Shown in pieces: positions 1 through 9,644 of a DNA stretch of 38,177 nt. Below the pieces are notes generated by a model. It did not search any database, had not been told where the DNA came from, and worked only from the letters and a program-made list of their open reading frames with translations. The number at the start of each line of letters is the position of its first letter. Position 1 is the stretch's first letter. Position numbers and translations under genes: made by a program. Source of the DNA: Zygnema cylindricum (lineage: Eukaryota; Streptophyta; Zygnematophyceae; Zygnematales; Zygnemataceae); the NCBI GenBank assembly GCA_037447655.1, contig JBBHKE010000004.1, forward strand, positions 1 through 38,177, written 5' to 3'.

Positions 1-218
1 TTAAAACATCTTTTATCCATACACACATGTCCAAATTTCATTTTAATACCGCCAATCAGAAGCTGAGAATCTTGCCTTTTAATCCCAACCGTCAGATCCA
101 CAATCCGACAACTGTGTACGGAGAAAAGATATTTTAAGCGACAAAAAAAACATCAGTATATAGATAAGAGAACGTTGTTCGCCTTCGGGGAAACCCTTAT
201 ATAGGCGCTGTGTCTGTC
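1..218. other. unassigned left flank
   Basis: I see no coding sequence, repeat or RNA signal here. The stretch from about 190 onwards grades into the tandem array that follows. Confidence 0.4.
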
Positions 219-1003
219 TCGATTTTTTTTCTGTCCGTCCGCAGTACAGACCGCCGTACCGCTGGCATGATGTAGCTCTGCCGCTTGTCGCGTTACAAAC
301 CGCTGTACAGGTGGTGGAATTCTATGCGGCCGCCCGCCGGTGTACATACCGCAATACGGTTGGCTTAATGTTACCCTGCCAAGCGTCGGTGTACAGACCG
401 CGGTACGAATGGCGTAATGTTACGCTGCTAACCGTCGGTATACCGACAGCCGTACGCATGGCATAATTTTACGCTGCCGACTGTCGGTGTACAGACAGCC
501 GTACGATTACGGTAATGTTACATTGCCAACCGTCGGTGTACAGACCGCCGTACGGCTGGCGTAATGTTACGCTGACAACCATCGATGCAAAGATCGCGTT
601 ACGGCTGGCGTAATGTTACGCTGCCAACCGTCGGTGTACAGACCGGGGTACGAATAACGTAATGTTATGTTGCCAACCGTTGGAGTATAGACCGCCGTAC
701 GGCTAGCGTAATGTTACGCTGACAACCGTCGGTGTACAAACAACCGTACGATTAGCGTAATGTTACGCTGCTTACCATCGGTGTACAGACAGTCATACGA
801 CTGGCGTAATGTTACGCTGCCAACCGTCGGTGTACAGACCGCCGTACAGCTGGCGTAATGTTACGCTGACAACCGTCGGTGTACAGACAACCGTACGATT
901 AGCATAATGTTACGCTGACAACCGTCGGTGTAAAGACCGCCGTACCGCTACTGTAGCTTTGTCGTGTGTCGCAGTACAGACCGCCTTACGACTGGCACAA
1001 TGT
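219..1003. repeat. minisatellite, 16 units of 49 bp
   Basis: The anchor TAATG (or its variants) recurs at 366, 415, 464, 513, 562, 611, 660, 709, 758, 807, 856 and 905, exactly 49 bp apart with no slippage. Degenerate units extend the array to about 219 on the left and 1003 on the right, giving about 16 units. Each unit holds a GTAA-TG-TTAC inverted repeat, a TGTACA palindrome and usually a CCGTACGG palindrome, so there are two GTAC cores per unit. The edge units are the most diverged (GATGTAGCTCTGCC at about 268, CTGTAGCTTTG at about 951), as expected when unequal exchange homogenises the middle. The right edge abuts a MITE directly. No ORF is conserved across units. Confidence 0.95.
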
Positions 1004-1004
1004 A

Positions 1005-1536
1005 CACCGCAAATCGTTATTAGTGTCAAATTTTAAATAGTGTTGAAGAAAATTTACCGTAATTGATGCTAATTAAGAATTATATATATATAAGGTGTAT
1101 TCTAATTTCGGCGATAACGCTAATTTGGGAACGACAAAAATGGAATATTCGCCGTACGGTTATATACATTAGTATATGTATCCGTACAAAATATTGGAAA
1201 TCGTACGCCGTTGTGAAATTTAAATATCCGTACATGTTAGACTAATTTAAGTGTCAGACTAATCCCGTATTTTTTGCGCACGTTCCTATGCGTGCGCGTC
1301 TGATTTAATTCATATTTTGTAAAATTTTCACTTGAAAAGGTACATTTATGTACAATCTGACATCGACGATACACCACACTATTTAGATCTTAATGTATTT
1401 TTGTTCTTACGCTATTTTGTCTGGTACCTTAATTAACGTCAAATAAAAATTAAAACCATGTATCCTATTTGAGGAAAAAAATCAAAATTTTAAGAACCCA
1501 AATTAGAGTTATTAACACTAATAACGATTCGCGGTG
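1005..1536. mobile_element. TA-target MITE, 532 bp (family CACCGCGAATCG)
   Basis: The left end CACCGCAAATCGTTATTAG and the right end, reverse complement CACCGCGAATCGTTATTAG, are terminal inverted repeats. The element is bordered on both sides by TA (1003-1004 and 1537-1538). There is no transposase ORF, so it is non-autonomous. The right half, read in reverse, matches the copy beginning at 20893 for about 290 bp, including a purine-pyrimidine block GTGCGCACGT-like around 1285-1310. TA duplication suggests mobilisation by a Tc1/mariner-type transposase, but the superfamily is inferred only from TSD length and composition. Confidence 0.8.
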
Positions 1537-1538
1537 TA

Positions 1539-1676
1539 TAGATGTTAACGCAAAATCAAAAAGTACCTTAAATAATGTAAAGAAAATTTTAGATTTATTT
1601 ACTCCTTTTAAGGTTTTTGGGTCAAAATTCGTGGTGACAGAATTAGCGTTAAAAACGCTAATTACGATTCGAGGTG
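1539..1676. mobile_element. partial MITE, right end of the same family
   Basis: The end GCTAATTACGATTCGAGGTG at 1657-1676 matches the right TIR of the CACCGCGAATCG family. The preceding 100 bp (ATTTACTCC, GAATTAGCGTTA) match the right half of the copy at 15830-16496. No left end lies nearby, so this is a truncated copy lying against the 1005-1536 element. Confidence 0.6.
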
Positions 1677-1952
1677 TTGTGTTAATGGAAAACTATGATT
1701 GATGATACTATTTACAGCAATGCGACGTGGTAAACGTGGTAGGTTATAGTCCACGTCTTTAAATAATGTTGTTAACTATATTTTGTGATATTTGGCTATA
1801 AGTAGTAGCGACTTATTAACATAAATAGCAATGAGTGTGCAATTCCGTGTCCTCCATTGGACTACATAATTAAAGAAGCCTCTAAATATTTGTTAACTTA
1901 CCCACTTTCAATGGCAACCGCTGCTGCCAAAGAAAACAAGCCGACAATCTGA

Positions 1953-1968
1953 CTGCACCCTTGTGCAG
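1953..1968 (-). promoter_or_regulatory. leader hairpin in A 3' LTR
   Basis: CTGCAC pairs with GTGCAG across a 4-nt loop. It follows a GGACTC/GGGTCC stem about 10 bases away. The same position in other families has a different but still paired stem (see findings), which suggests an RNA structure near the 5' end of the transcript. Confidence 0.6.
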
Positions 1969-2139
1969 CCTGGACCCCCTTGAGTCCGTAGGAAAAAGAA
2001 TTTCTAAAAACGCCCAACTAGGCGATAAGTTATGAGGCAACAAAAAATGCCAATTTATACAAACTCTCAAAGAGAAAGGTGACTACCTACCAAAATTTTA
2101 TTAAGTCCTGATTCCCTCTAATAACTCCTATCTACTGAA

Positions 2140-2213
2140 GTACGGACCAATCAGATTACTGTACCGTACCAAAAAGTACAACTGCCGGTGTACCCTTTAT
2201 ACGGACTATGTAC
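2140..2213 (-). promoter_or_regulatory. GTAC array with CCAAT box, A 3' LTR
   Basis: GTAC cores lie at 2210, 2190, 2176 and 2166 on the minus-strand order, spaced 20 (11+9), 14 and 10 bp. The missing second core reads ATAC at 2199-2202, one substitution away. CCAAT at 2147-2151 is 18 bp from the last core. Two extra cores lie at 2161 and 2140. The position suits an LTR promoter. GTAC as an SBP-domain core and CCAAT as an NF-Y site are known; binding here is inferred. Confidence 0.6.
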
Positions 2214-2562
2214 GACAAGGCTATTATGTGGACGCGTGCCCTTGTTTTACTCATCCGTAGGTTCCTCAAAATTCCCGCGACCAAATACGATCTCTCCACG
2301 TGGCACCAGGTCATGCCACGTCATAAAACGCCAAAGTGACCACTCCGGGATCTTAGCAGCGATATATGCCGTAGAATTAAATCTTACATTTAATTTTAAC
2401 CTACAAAAAAAATGTCTGATTCATTTGTTTCATGCGAAACATCGTCCGCACTAAACTTTAATTATTTCTATGTTCTTTCGTTCATAATTTAGTTAATCGG
2501 TTTTTAGGATCGTACACAACTTTAAATACATATCAAACCCTATGTATCCTAACGGACTTCTA

Positions 2563-2639
2563 CGACAGACTGGTTAGAGCTAACATCTACGCCGCACTCT
2601 GACGGTCGGAGGTTCGAGTCCCGCCGGACTCAACCTTTT
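2563..2639 (+). other. tRNA-like module, antisense in A 3' LTR
   Basis: An A-box-like ACTGGTTAGAGC (2569-2580) and a B-box GGTTCGAGTCC (2611-2621) are spaced as in a tRNA gene, and a TTTT run (2636-2639) follows as a possible Pol III terminator. The acceptor stem does not close well, so it is probably not a functional tRNA. It runs opposite to element A. Confidence 0.7.
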
Positions 2640-2854
2640 GTTAAGAGTGACTTAAGTCACTCTATAGTCATGTCTATTAGGCTGAGGGAGCCATGGCTCT
2701 ATCACTCTCTCTCTCTTTCAGTGAATACAACAAGTATGGGGGTAAAAGAGATGGGATAGAGGCAGGATACCTACACTTTCCTTATCTTTTCCTTCAATCT
2801 ATTTAGACATAGAAAATACACAAAAACAAGTTATTTCAACACTTCCATTATATT

Positions 2855-3502
2855 CTAGTCTAATTTTAATTTTTCTTTTAATCCACATTTTTCCCTACAA
2901 TATTTTAACTTGGGAGAGGGCACAGGTTTGGTCATCATGTCAACCACCATTTCTTCATCGGATTTATACACAAGATTTATAATTTTATGTTCAACCTTTT
3001 CCCTCACGAAGCTCATTCTTATATCCATATGCTTAGCTTTGAAATGATGTTTTGGATTGGCTGAAATTGATATGGCAGCCTGATTATCACAGAAAACTTC
3101 ATGCACTCTCTCCTTCATATACCCCAATTCTTGCAACAATGACTTGACCCACATCAACTCTTTCACAGCAAAACAAGAGGCCATATACTCAGCCTCCATA
3201 GTAGACTGAGCAACCACCTTTTTTTGCTTACTGCTCCAACAACAAACACCTTCCCCCACATACAACACATATCCAGAAGTGCATCTTCTCATAGGCGCAT
3301 CCCTATAACTGGCATCACTCCAAGTAGTGATATCAGTGTGCTCCCCTCCCAAATGCAACCGTAACTCTCTGGTTCCTACCAGATATCTCATGACTCTCTT
3401 GGCTGCCTCCCAATCTCTCTTCATAGGATCGTTAAGACTCCTACTGAGAATTCCTACAACTGCCGCTATGTCTGGCCTTGTACAGTTCATAAAGTAGATC
3501 AA
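2855..3502 (-). pseudogene. element A connection and RNase H domain
   Basis: The last 215 residues of the A polyprotein, ending in its natural stop. RNase H of a copia element degrades the RNA strand of the cDNA hybrid in the particle. The four acidic positions are present: the Asp of TTWSDAS, the Glu of STMEAEYMA, the Asp of FCDNQAA and the Asp of KHMDIR. The conserved tail with MMTKPVPSPK follows. The reading frame is open throughout, which is notable next to the broken RT upstream. Element D has a close homologue at 8870-9489 and E one at 23836-24468. Upstream a stop at about 3532 separates it from the RT-proximal segment. Without the rest of the polyprotein it cannot be made as part of a working Pol. 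Confidence 0.9.
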
Positions 3503-3534
3503 ACTTCCAACGACCTGTCTATAAGGAATAGACT

Positions 3535-4434
3535 TTATAAACTCTCTCTCTCCTCTGGACTCATATGATCATCTAAGATTATCACTCCTTCTTCTACACT
3601 CCCATCACTTACTTTCTTCAAATCCATGGGAGTGGTACAACTGTTTGCTTTCTCCATCTGGAATTTCTCAAGCATATTTTCTATCGCTTCTTTCTGAGTG
3701 AGTCTAATGATCCTTTTCCCCTTATCTCTTTCCATCTCAATCACAAAATATATCTTGCCTCCCCTAAATTCTTCATGTCAAATCTGCTTCTAAGATCTTT
3801 TCTTTATCTTATTGATCTTTTCCGAAGATTTAGTTAACACCAACAGATCATCCATATAAATTGCAATAAAAATTACACCATTGTCATCTTCAAATAAATA
3901 GATAGAATGGTTAGAGCTGATCCGGATATATCCCAGACCAGTGAGAAACTCATCTAGTTTCTTATTCCACTGTCGAGGAGCCTGCTTAAGTCCATTTTAA
4001 GACTTTATGAGCTTCCAGACCTTGCTCTCTTCCCCAGCCTCCACAAACCCTTCTGGTTGCCGCATGAAGATTTATTCTTCTAACTCACCATTGAGGAAAG
4101 CGGTCTTAATATCCATTTGATGGATTTCCATGTCTTCCGCTGCTGATAGACTGAGGAGAATCCTTACTGATAGGAAACGAACAACTGGGGCAAATGTCTC
4201 ATCATAGTCAATTCCCTCCTTTTGGGTGAACCCCTTTGCTACCAAGCGAGCCTTATATATTTCAATGGTATTATCTGGGTTCGGTTTTAGTTTAAATACC
4301 CATTTACAACCAATAAGTTTTTTGTCTAGAGGATAATCGGCTAGTTCCCACGTATTTGCTTCCATGATGGAAGCCATCTCATCATTTATGGCTCTGATCC
4401 ATCTGTCCTTTTCTGGGCTGTTTAGTGCCTCCAA
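3535..4434 (-). pseudogene. element A reverse transcriptase (broken)
   Basis: Ty1/copia RT. The open part 4434-4072 holds the N-terminal fingers with CKWVFKLKPNPDNTIE, the DYDETFAPVVR motif and MEIHQMDIKTAFLNGELEE, the last containing the first catalytic Asp. A stop follows at 4071 where related copies read EIYMRQ. Several more stops and frame changes lie between 4071 and 3745. The active-site motif, read at about 3850-3865, is IYMDDLLVL, so this copy has YMDD where D and E have YVDD. The segment 3535-3744 continues into the connection domain (ERDKGKRIIRLTQKEA). Clearly a pseudogene; the family assignment is secure. Confidence 0.9.
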
Positions 4435-5446
4435 GTATGACTAAGGCTCATCAGGATGAGATAGCCTAGTTACCTTATGAGTAGCCTGTTTCTCTTATAT
4501 CCTTTTGCTGTTCCTTCTCCCCCCTTCAAACTGTGAAGCTGGAATAGAGGGAAGTCTTGGGTTTCTCCTTATTGTCTCATTCCCTCCCCTATCCATGAAA
4601 GGTGGTTCCGATTCCTCCTCTTTTGTCTCCTCGAAGTCCATGGGAATATGTGATGTATCTGGTAGCTCTCCTGTATCTTGGATCTCCCCTCAATCTGCAA
4701 TCAAGGCCTCACTCATGTCTTTTTCGAGAAAAATAGAGTTCTCCTCACTTTCGGACTCAAACCTGATTCTTTATCTTTTTAGTATATTTGAAGGGGTCAA
4801 TTGACTTTCCTTCATCCATGACAACTAGGTATTTGACCAGAATGATATCTTGTTTTGCTAAGTCATAGACTCTATATCCCTTAACATCCTCATCATATCC
4901 CACAAAATATTCAGGTTTTCCCTTAGCATCAAGTTTCCTATTTTTCTTATCCGTATCTAGACTGTAAACTTGGCTACCAAATACTTTAAGGTGAGAGATA
5001 TCAGGTTTCCTTCCAACCCATCTCTCATAAGGTGTCATACCTTTGGTTGTTGAGGTAAGGACTCTATTTTTAATGTAGTTGGCACAGTTCATGGCTTCTG
5101 CCCAAAATCTCTTTCATATTTTTTTGTCAGCCAACATACTGCATACACTATCTCCTAGTGTTCGGTTTAACCTCTCAGCTACCCCATTTTGTTCCCAGGA
5201 TTATGTGGTACAGTTTTCTGGTTCTGAACTCCCTCGTATTTTAAGTATTCCTCAAATTGGTTAGAGGTATATTCTCCCCCATTATAACTCCTTATTCTCT
5301 CAATGGGGGTTCCATGCAATTTCTTACTCCATGCTTTATGTTCTTTGAAGTAAGTTGGTGTTTGGACTTTGTTTTTAGGAAGTAAACTCTAGAGTACCAA
5401 GACTAGTCATCAACAATTGTTTACATATACCTCTTCCCTCTAACTG
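4435..5446 (-). pseudogene. element A integrase C-terminal part and linker
   Basis: Continuation of the integrase on the near side of the nested insertion. 5092-4757 reads cleanly: NCANYIKNRVLTS, YERWVGRKPD, VFGSQVYSLD and GYDEDVKGYRVYD, which is the copia integrase C-terminal region. From 5446 to 5093 the frame is broken but the DDE-region context is still recognisable, including a degraded NG-ERVNRTLGD stretch at about 5145-5200. 4756-4435 corresponds to the acidic linker before RT and is full of frame changes. The integrase core is split at 5446/11255, immediately after the HTD motif region, by element B. Confidence 0.85.
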
Positions 5447-5451
5447 AGGGT

Positions 5452-5818
5452 TGTAGATATTGCTGGTCCTTTTTAAGTATTTTCTAGGTCTAAATAGAAA
5501 TACAGAAAGAAGTCGATGTAGTCCACCTCTAACTTCTCTCTCCAACTCCCACACTTGTCGCAGTCATTGAGAAGTTGGAGAGGAAGCTAGAGCCATGGCT
5601 ACCTAGGCTATCTAGAGGTTTACGGGAAATAGATTAGTTGATTTACCGATAGGTAGTTTATTTTCTAAAAGGATTAGTGACGGAACCAGGATTTGATCCT
5701 GGAACTTGCCGGACGTCAAGCAGCCGGTAGACGGTAGCCTTATCCGTTAAGTTTAGAGCTAATGATAAATACTGTAGGGTTTGATATTTATTTTAACATT
5801 ACAACCTAGGATAATTCA
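5452..5818 (+). repeat. element B 5' LTR, first 367 bp
   Basis: It starts at TGTAGATATTGC and carries a CCATGG box at 5594 and the antisense tRNA-like module. It stops abruptly at ATAATTCA (5818), where gag sequence of element D begins. The full beta LTR in element C is 1077 bp, and 367 plus the unmatched 700 bp of the right-hand copy gives about 1067 bp. Confidence 0.85.
5680..5755 (-). other. tRNA-like module, antisense in B 5' LTR
   Basis: On the minus strand a perfect 5-bp T-stem CCAGG/CCTGG encloses the 7-nt loop ATCAAAT (5686-5702). The D-arm-like TTAACGGATAAGGCT lies upstream at about 5736-5750. The T-arm resembles that of plant initiator tRNA; the D-arm does not. TTTT follows at about 5666-5669 on the minus strand. 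Confidence 0.65.
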
Positions 5819-6047
5819 GTGGGAATGATTTTAGTGAAAGAAAGCACTATAGAGCTTAAGAGAGGGAGTCCAAGTGTTCAAGCATTGTCTGCAAGAGCAA
5901 ATTGGCGGAAGCGTGATAAGGAGAAAGGGAAAGATCCCCTATTGAAAATTTGGTGGAAGAGAACAAGGAGGTGGCAGATTTGATAGACAGAGGAGAGGAA
6001 CTTCTCGAGGAGGATTATGTCACTTCTCCAAGAAACCGGGACACTAT
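5819..6047 (+). pseudogene. element D gag remnant, 5'-truncated
   Basis: The reading frame from 5819 gives VGMILVKESTIELKRG, which matches the gag region just before the zinc knuckle in C (MVGMILVQENTIEIRKG, 37041-37088) and E (27395-27430). Everything upstream, namely D's 5' LTR, PBS and the first two thirds of gag, is missing and replaced by B LTR sequence. The frame closes at about 5983, and the knuckle continues in another frame. The knuckle at about 6017-6062 reads LCHFSKKPGHYMADC: the second Cys of the CCHC set is Ser. Confidence 0.75.
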
Positions 6048-7541
6048 ATGGCAGATTGTGTCAAACTTGCAGATCTTCGACTAAAAGATAATCAAGGAAC
6101 CTCAAGGGATGGAGGAAAGAAAAATGCTTTCTTGACTCAAGTTCATGATGAGGAAGTGGAAGGAAAAACTGAACCAGAAGAGGAGCTTGAGGAGCTTCTT
6201 CTTAATCCGGAAAACACTGAAAAACATGTCGACATTCCACATAGACAAAAGTGTGCTTTCAGAGGTAAGAGGGATCCACTCGAGGATGGGTGGATCATAG
6301 TCTCAGGGGCTTCAATGCATATGTGCAAAGATAAGCGGTGGTTCACTAAACTGAGAAAGATCCCAACAGTTGAGATAGAGTACGGAGATGGTAGAGTAGA
6401 AACCACAAGTCTTGTTGGAACTGTTGACTTGAAGGTTCTAGTTGATGGAAAGGCCTCAATTGTAACACTCTCAGACGTTTTTTACATTCCACAGCTTAGC
6501 AAGAACCTAGTCTCAACACTTGTCTTGGATGAAAAGGAGTTTGAAACAGGAACTAGGAAAGGAATCTTCACACCAAGATTTGATAATGAGGTTTATTTCA
6601 TAGCTGAGAAGGGCAGTCAAGGAATGTTCAGAATTGTTCTTTGCAATGAAAAGAGTGTTCTCTACTTGTGTACAAGTGAGATGATGCTTTGGCATAAAAG
6701 GTTGGGGCATGTGCATCTAGATAGATTAAAGAAAATGAAGAAAAAGGGAATAGCGGAGGGTATTACTTTTGAGGATGATGAGACCTTTGATGATTGTAGT
6801 GGATGTGCCCAAGGGAAGATTCATAGACTTCCATTTCCAAAGGCAACCACATTTAGGAGAGAGAAAGTATTAGATCTAGTTCACACTGATGATTGGGGAC
6901 CTGCTAGGTATGCTTCACATGGGGGGAAGAGATGGATGTTAACCATCACAGATGATTGGTCTAGATACACGAAGGTATACTTTCTCAGACATAAGTCAGA
7001 GGTATTAAGATGTTTCAAAGAGTATAAAGTATGGAGTGAAAAACTACATGAAACCTCAATAAAAGAGATAAGAAGTGATAATGGGAAAGAATACACCTCA
7101 AGGGAATTTGAAGAATATCTTAAAGAAGAAGGAATTCATCATGAGAAAATTGTTCCCTATAATCCGGAACAAAATGGAGTAGTAGAAAGAGTGAATAGAA
7201 CTTTAGGAGATATGTCTAGAAGTATGTTAACTGATAAAAGGATAGGGTTGCAGTTTTGGGCGGAGTCTATGAACTATGCTAATTTCATCAAAAATATAGT
7301 CCTAACTTCAGCAAATAAGGAGGAAACTCCGTATGAGAGGTGGACAGGAAGAAAGCCTGATTTGTCTAGTTTGAGAGTGTTCGGAAGTCAAGTCTACTGT
7401 TTGGATTCCGATAAGACTAAATGGAAGTTAGAGGGGAGAGGGAAGCCAGGATATCTTGTAGGATATGATGAGAGCACAAAAGGATACCGAGGATACAAAA
7501 AGAGATATAATTTTGGTAAAACACATAGTGGTGATGAATGA
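6048..7541 (+). pseudogene. element D protease-integrase (long open frame, damaged)
   Basis: A 497-residue open frame. The retropepsin motif reads IIVSGASMHMC instead of IIDSGAS, so the catalytic Asp is Val. The integrase follows: zinc finger WHKRLGHVHLD with CSGCAQGK, and a catalytic triad present as HTD (of HTDDWGP), the Asp of RSDNGKEY and the Glu of NGVVERVNRT. The C-terminal part has YERWTGRKPD and VFGSQVYCLD. Integrase would join the cDNA ends to the target. The frame ends with a frameshift near 7490-7500, where a few bases have been lost (GYRGYKKRYN versus GYRVYDL in relatives). It is the best preserved integrase of the window. Confidence 0.93.
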
Positions 7542-8049
7542 AGAGAAGTCCATTGATCCATTCAAATATAATAAGGAAGTCAAAATCAGATTTGAAACGG
7601 ATCAGTTTTCTGACTTTGACTTTGAAAATAAAGAGAAGGAAGAGGGAGAAAAAGAAAAATTTGCAGATCTACCAAAAGAGAAGGAGGAAAGGACAGCATC
7701 CGAGGCAACGCCACAATACGAAGTGGAAACTGATGAGGAACTTGATGAGACACCAGAATTGGAAGACAAGGGAGCTGAAAATCTCCCTAAACGAAACCCA
7801 AGGATGCCTTCGATACCTGCGTCCGATTTTGAAGGGGGAAGAAGAAGTAGTAAACGACTTCAAGAAAGACAAGTAAATAACCAACTCACAAAGATGTCTC
7901 ACCCAGATGAACCTCAAACATACTTTGAGGCCATAAACACTCCAGAAAGTAGCCGGTGGATCACAACTATAAATGAAGAAATGGCCTCTATCATGGAATC
8001 CAATACATGGGAGTTGGTAGATTGTCCACCAGACCGAAAACCGATTTGA
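7465..8049 (+). pseudogene. element D integrase tail, acidic linker and RT start
   Basis: Resumes the polyprotein after the frameshift, with KRDIILVKHIVVMNEEKSID, then about 90 residues of low-complexity acidic linker rich in Glu and Lys, then YFEAINTPESSRWITTINEE and NTWELVDCPP, which is the copia RT N-terminus. A TGA at 8047-8049 replaces the Gly codon of the usual GCKWVF motif, so the frame closes exactly at the RT fingers. The flanking protein is still in frame across the stop, showing a single point mutation. Confidence 0.88.
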
Positions 8050-8610
8050 TGTAAGTGGGTTTTTAAACTTAAATTAAACCCGGATAATACCATTGAGAGG
8101 TACAAAAATAGGTTAGTTGCAAAAGGTTATAATCAGAAAGAGGGGATAGACTACGAAGAAACCTTTGCACCTGTAGTCAAATTTCCTTCTGTTAGGATCC
8201 TTTTAAGTAAAGCCGCATCGGAGGATATGGAAATCCACCAGATGGATATTAAAACGACCTTTTTGCACGGAGAGTTGGAAGAAGAAATTTACATGAGGCA
8301 ACCGGAAGGATTCGTGGAAAGTGGGGAAGAAAAAAAAGTTTGCAAACTGATAAAATCACTCTATGGGCTTAAGCAAGCCCCGCGACAGTGGAATATAAAG
8401 CTAGACGAATTTCTGACCGGTTTGGGGTATATCAGAATTAGTTCAGATCACTCTATATATTTATTTGAGGATGAGAATGGAGTGATATTTATTGCTATTT
8501 ATGTGGATGATTTGTTGGTCTTAAGCAAATCCTTAGATAAAATTAACAAACTATAACGGGATCTTAGAAGCAGTTTTGATATGAAAGATCTCGGCGAAGC
8601 AAAGTAAATT
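8050..8610 (+). pseudogene. element D reverse transcriptase catalytic core
   Basis: From CKWVFKLKLNPDNTIE through DYEETFAPVVKF, MEIHQMDIKTTFLHGELEEE (first catalytic Asp), LIKSLYGLKQAPRQW and the active-site box AIYVDDLLVLS at about 8498-8530. All core motifs are present. Stops occur at 8554 (after KINKL) and about 8606. The open stretch from Met 8227 covers the palm. It polymerises element cDNA from the iMet primer in the family; this copy cannot be translated as one protein. Confidence 0.9.
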
Positions 8611-9489
8611 TTGGGAATTCAGATGGAGAGAGATAGAGGGAATAAAATTATAAGACTCACTCAAAAAGAAGCAATCGGTAATATGCTAGAAAAAATTCAG
8701 ATGGAAAAAGCAAACGGATGTATTACTCATATGGATTTGAAGAAAGTGAGTGAGGGGAGTGAAGAAAGAGGAATATTGATCATTAATGATGAGATGGATG
8801 AGATAGAAAGAAAATCTATGGAAAATATCCCTTATCGGCAAATTGTAGGCAGTTTAATTTATTTTATGAACTGTACCCGTCCGGATATAGCTGTAGGTGT
8901 CCTTAGTAGAAATCTAAATGAACCAAGAAAGAGAGACTGGGAGGCTGCCAAAAGGGTGATGAGGTATCTGGTGGGGACAAGGGAATTATGGTTGAATTTG
9001 GGAGGGGAGCACATTGACATCACCACTTGGAGTGATGCTAGTAATGGAGATGTGCCTTTAAGGAGGTGTACGACTGGATATGTGTTGCAAATTGGATCCG
9101 GTGCATGTTGTTGGAGGAGAAAGCAACAAAAAGTAGTTGCTCAGTCCACTATGGAGGTTGAATACATGGCTTCCTGTGCTGCCACTAAAGAATTAATGTG
9201 GGTTAAATCAATTTTTGAAGAACTTGGGTTCATGAAGTCTGGAACTCAAAATGTTTTTTGTGATAATCAAGCTGCTATCTCTATTGCAGCTAATCCCAAA
9301 CATCACTTCAAAGCTAAGCATATGGATATTAGACTAAGCTTTGTCAGAGAGAAGGTAGAAAATAAAATTATTAAACTGGTTCATAAAATTGATAGAGAAA
9401 TGATTGCAAACATGATGACAAAACCTGTGCCTTCCCCTAAATTGATTTATTGCAGAGAAAACTGTGGATTAAAATTGAAAAGTGACTAG
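8611..9489 (+). pseudogene. element D connection and RNase H
   Basis: 292 residues, open to the natural end. It starts with the connection (GIQMERDRGNKIIRLTQKEA) and passes through FMNCTRPDIA. RNase H has the Asp of TTWSDAS, Glu of STMEVEYMA, Asp of FCDNQAA and Asp of KHMDIR. One residue pair is missing in DIAVGVL compared with DIAAVVGIL of A. The C-terminus MMTKPVPSPKLIYCRENCG precedes the purine tract and LTR by 13 bp, as usual in copia. Confidence 0.92.
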
Positions 9490-9644
9490 GAATTAAGGGG
9501 AGTGTTGAAAAGAGGTAATTGATAGTTCACTTCCCTATTTTAGTTTTACTTTAAAGAAAGAGAGTGAGGATCAAAGGCGCGCCATGGCTGCCGCCATATT
9601 TAGAAAGTGGCAGATTTTGAAGTAGACGGTATTTTTACTAAAAT

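Larger units (their letters stand above)
1838..2841 (-). repeat. 3' LTR of element A
   Basis: It starts (minus strand) at 2841 with TGTTGAAATAACTTG and ends at 1838 with TTGCA. It contains, in element order, a CCATGG box near 2694, a tRNA-like module on the opposite strand, a G-box CACGTGG near 2300, a GTAC array with CCAAT box, and leader hairpins near 1953-1990. It aligns end to end with 13002-14006. Confidence 0.93.

Noticed and set aside
219-1003. CRISPR array
   Set aside because: The 49-bp units are contiguous and diverge along their whole length, with no repeat-spacer alternation, and the context is eukaryotic.
4505-4804. 99-residue plus-strand open frame
   Set aside because: It is the antisense of element A's integrase-RT linker.
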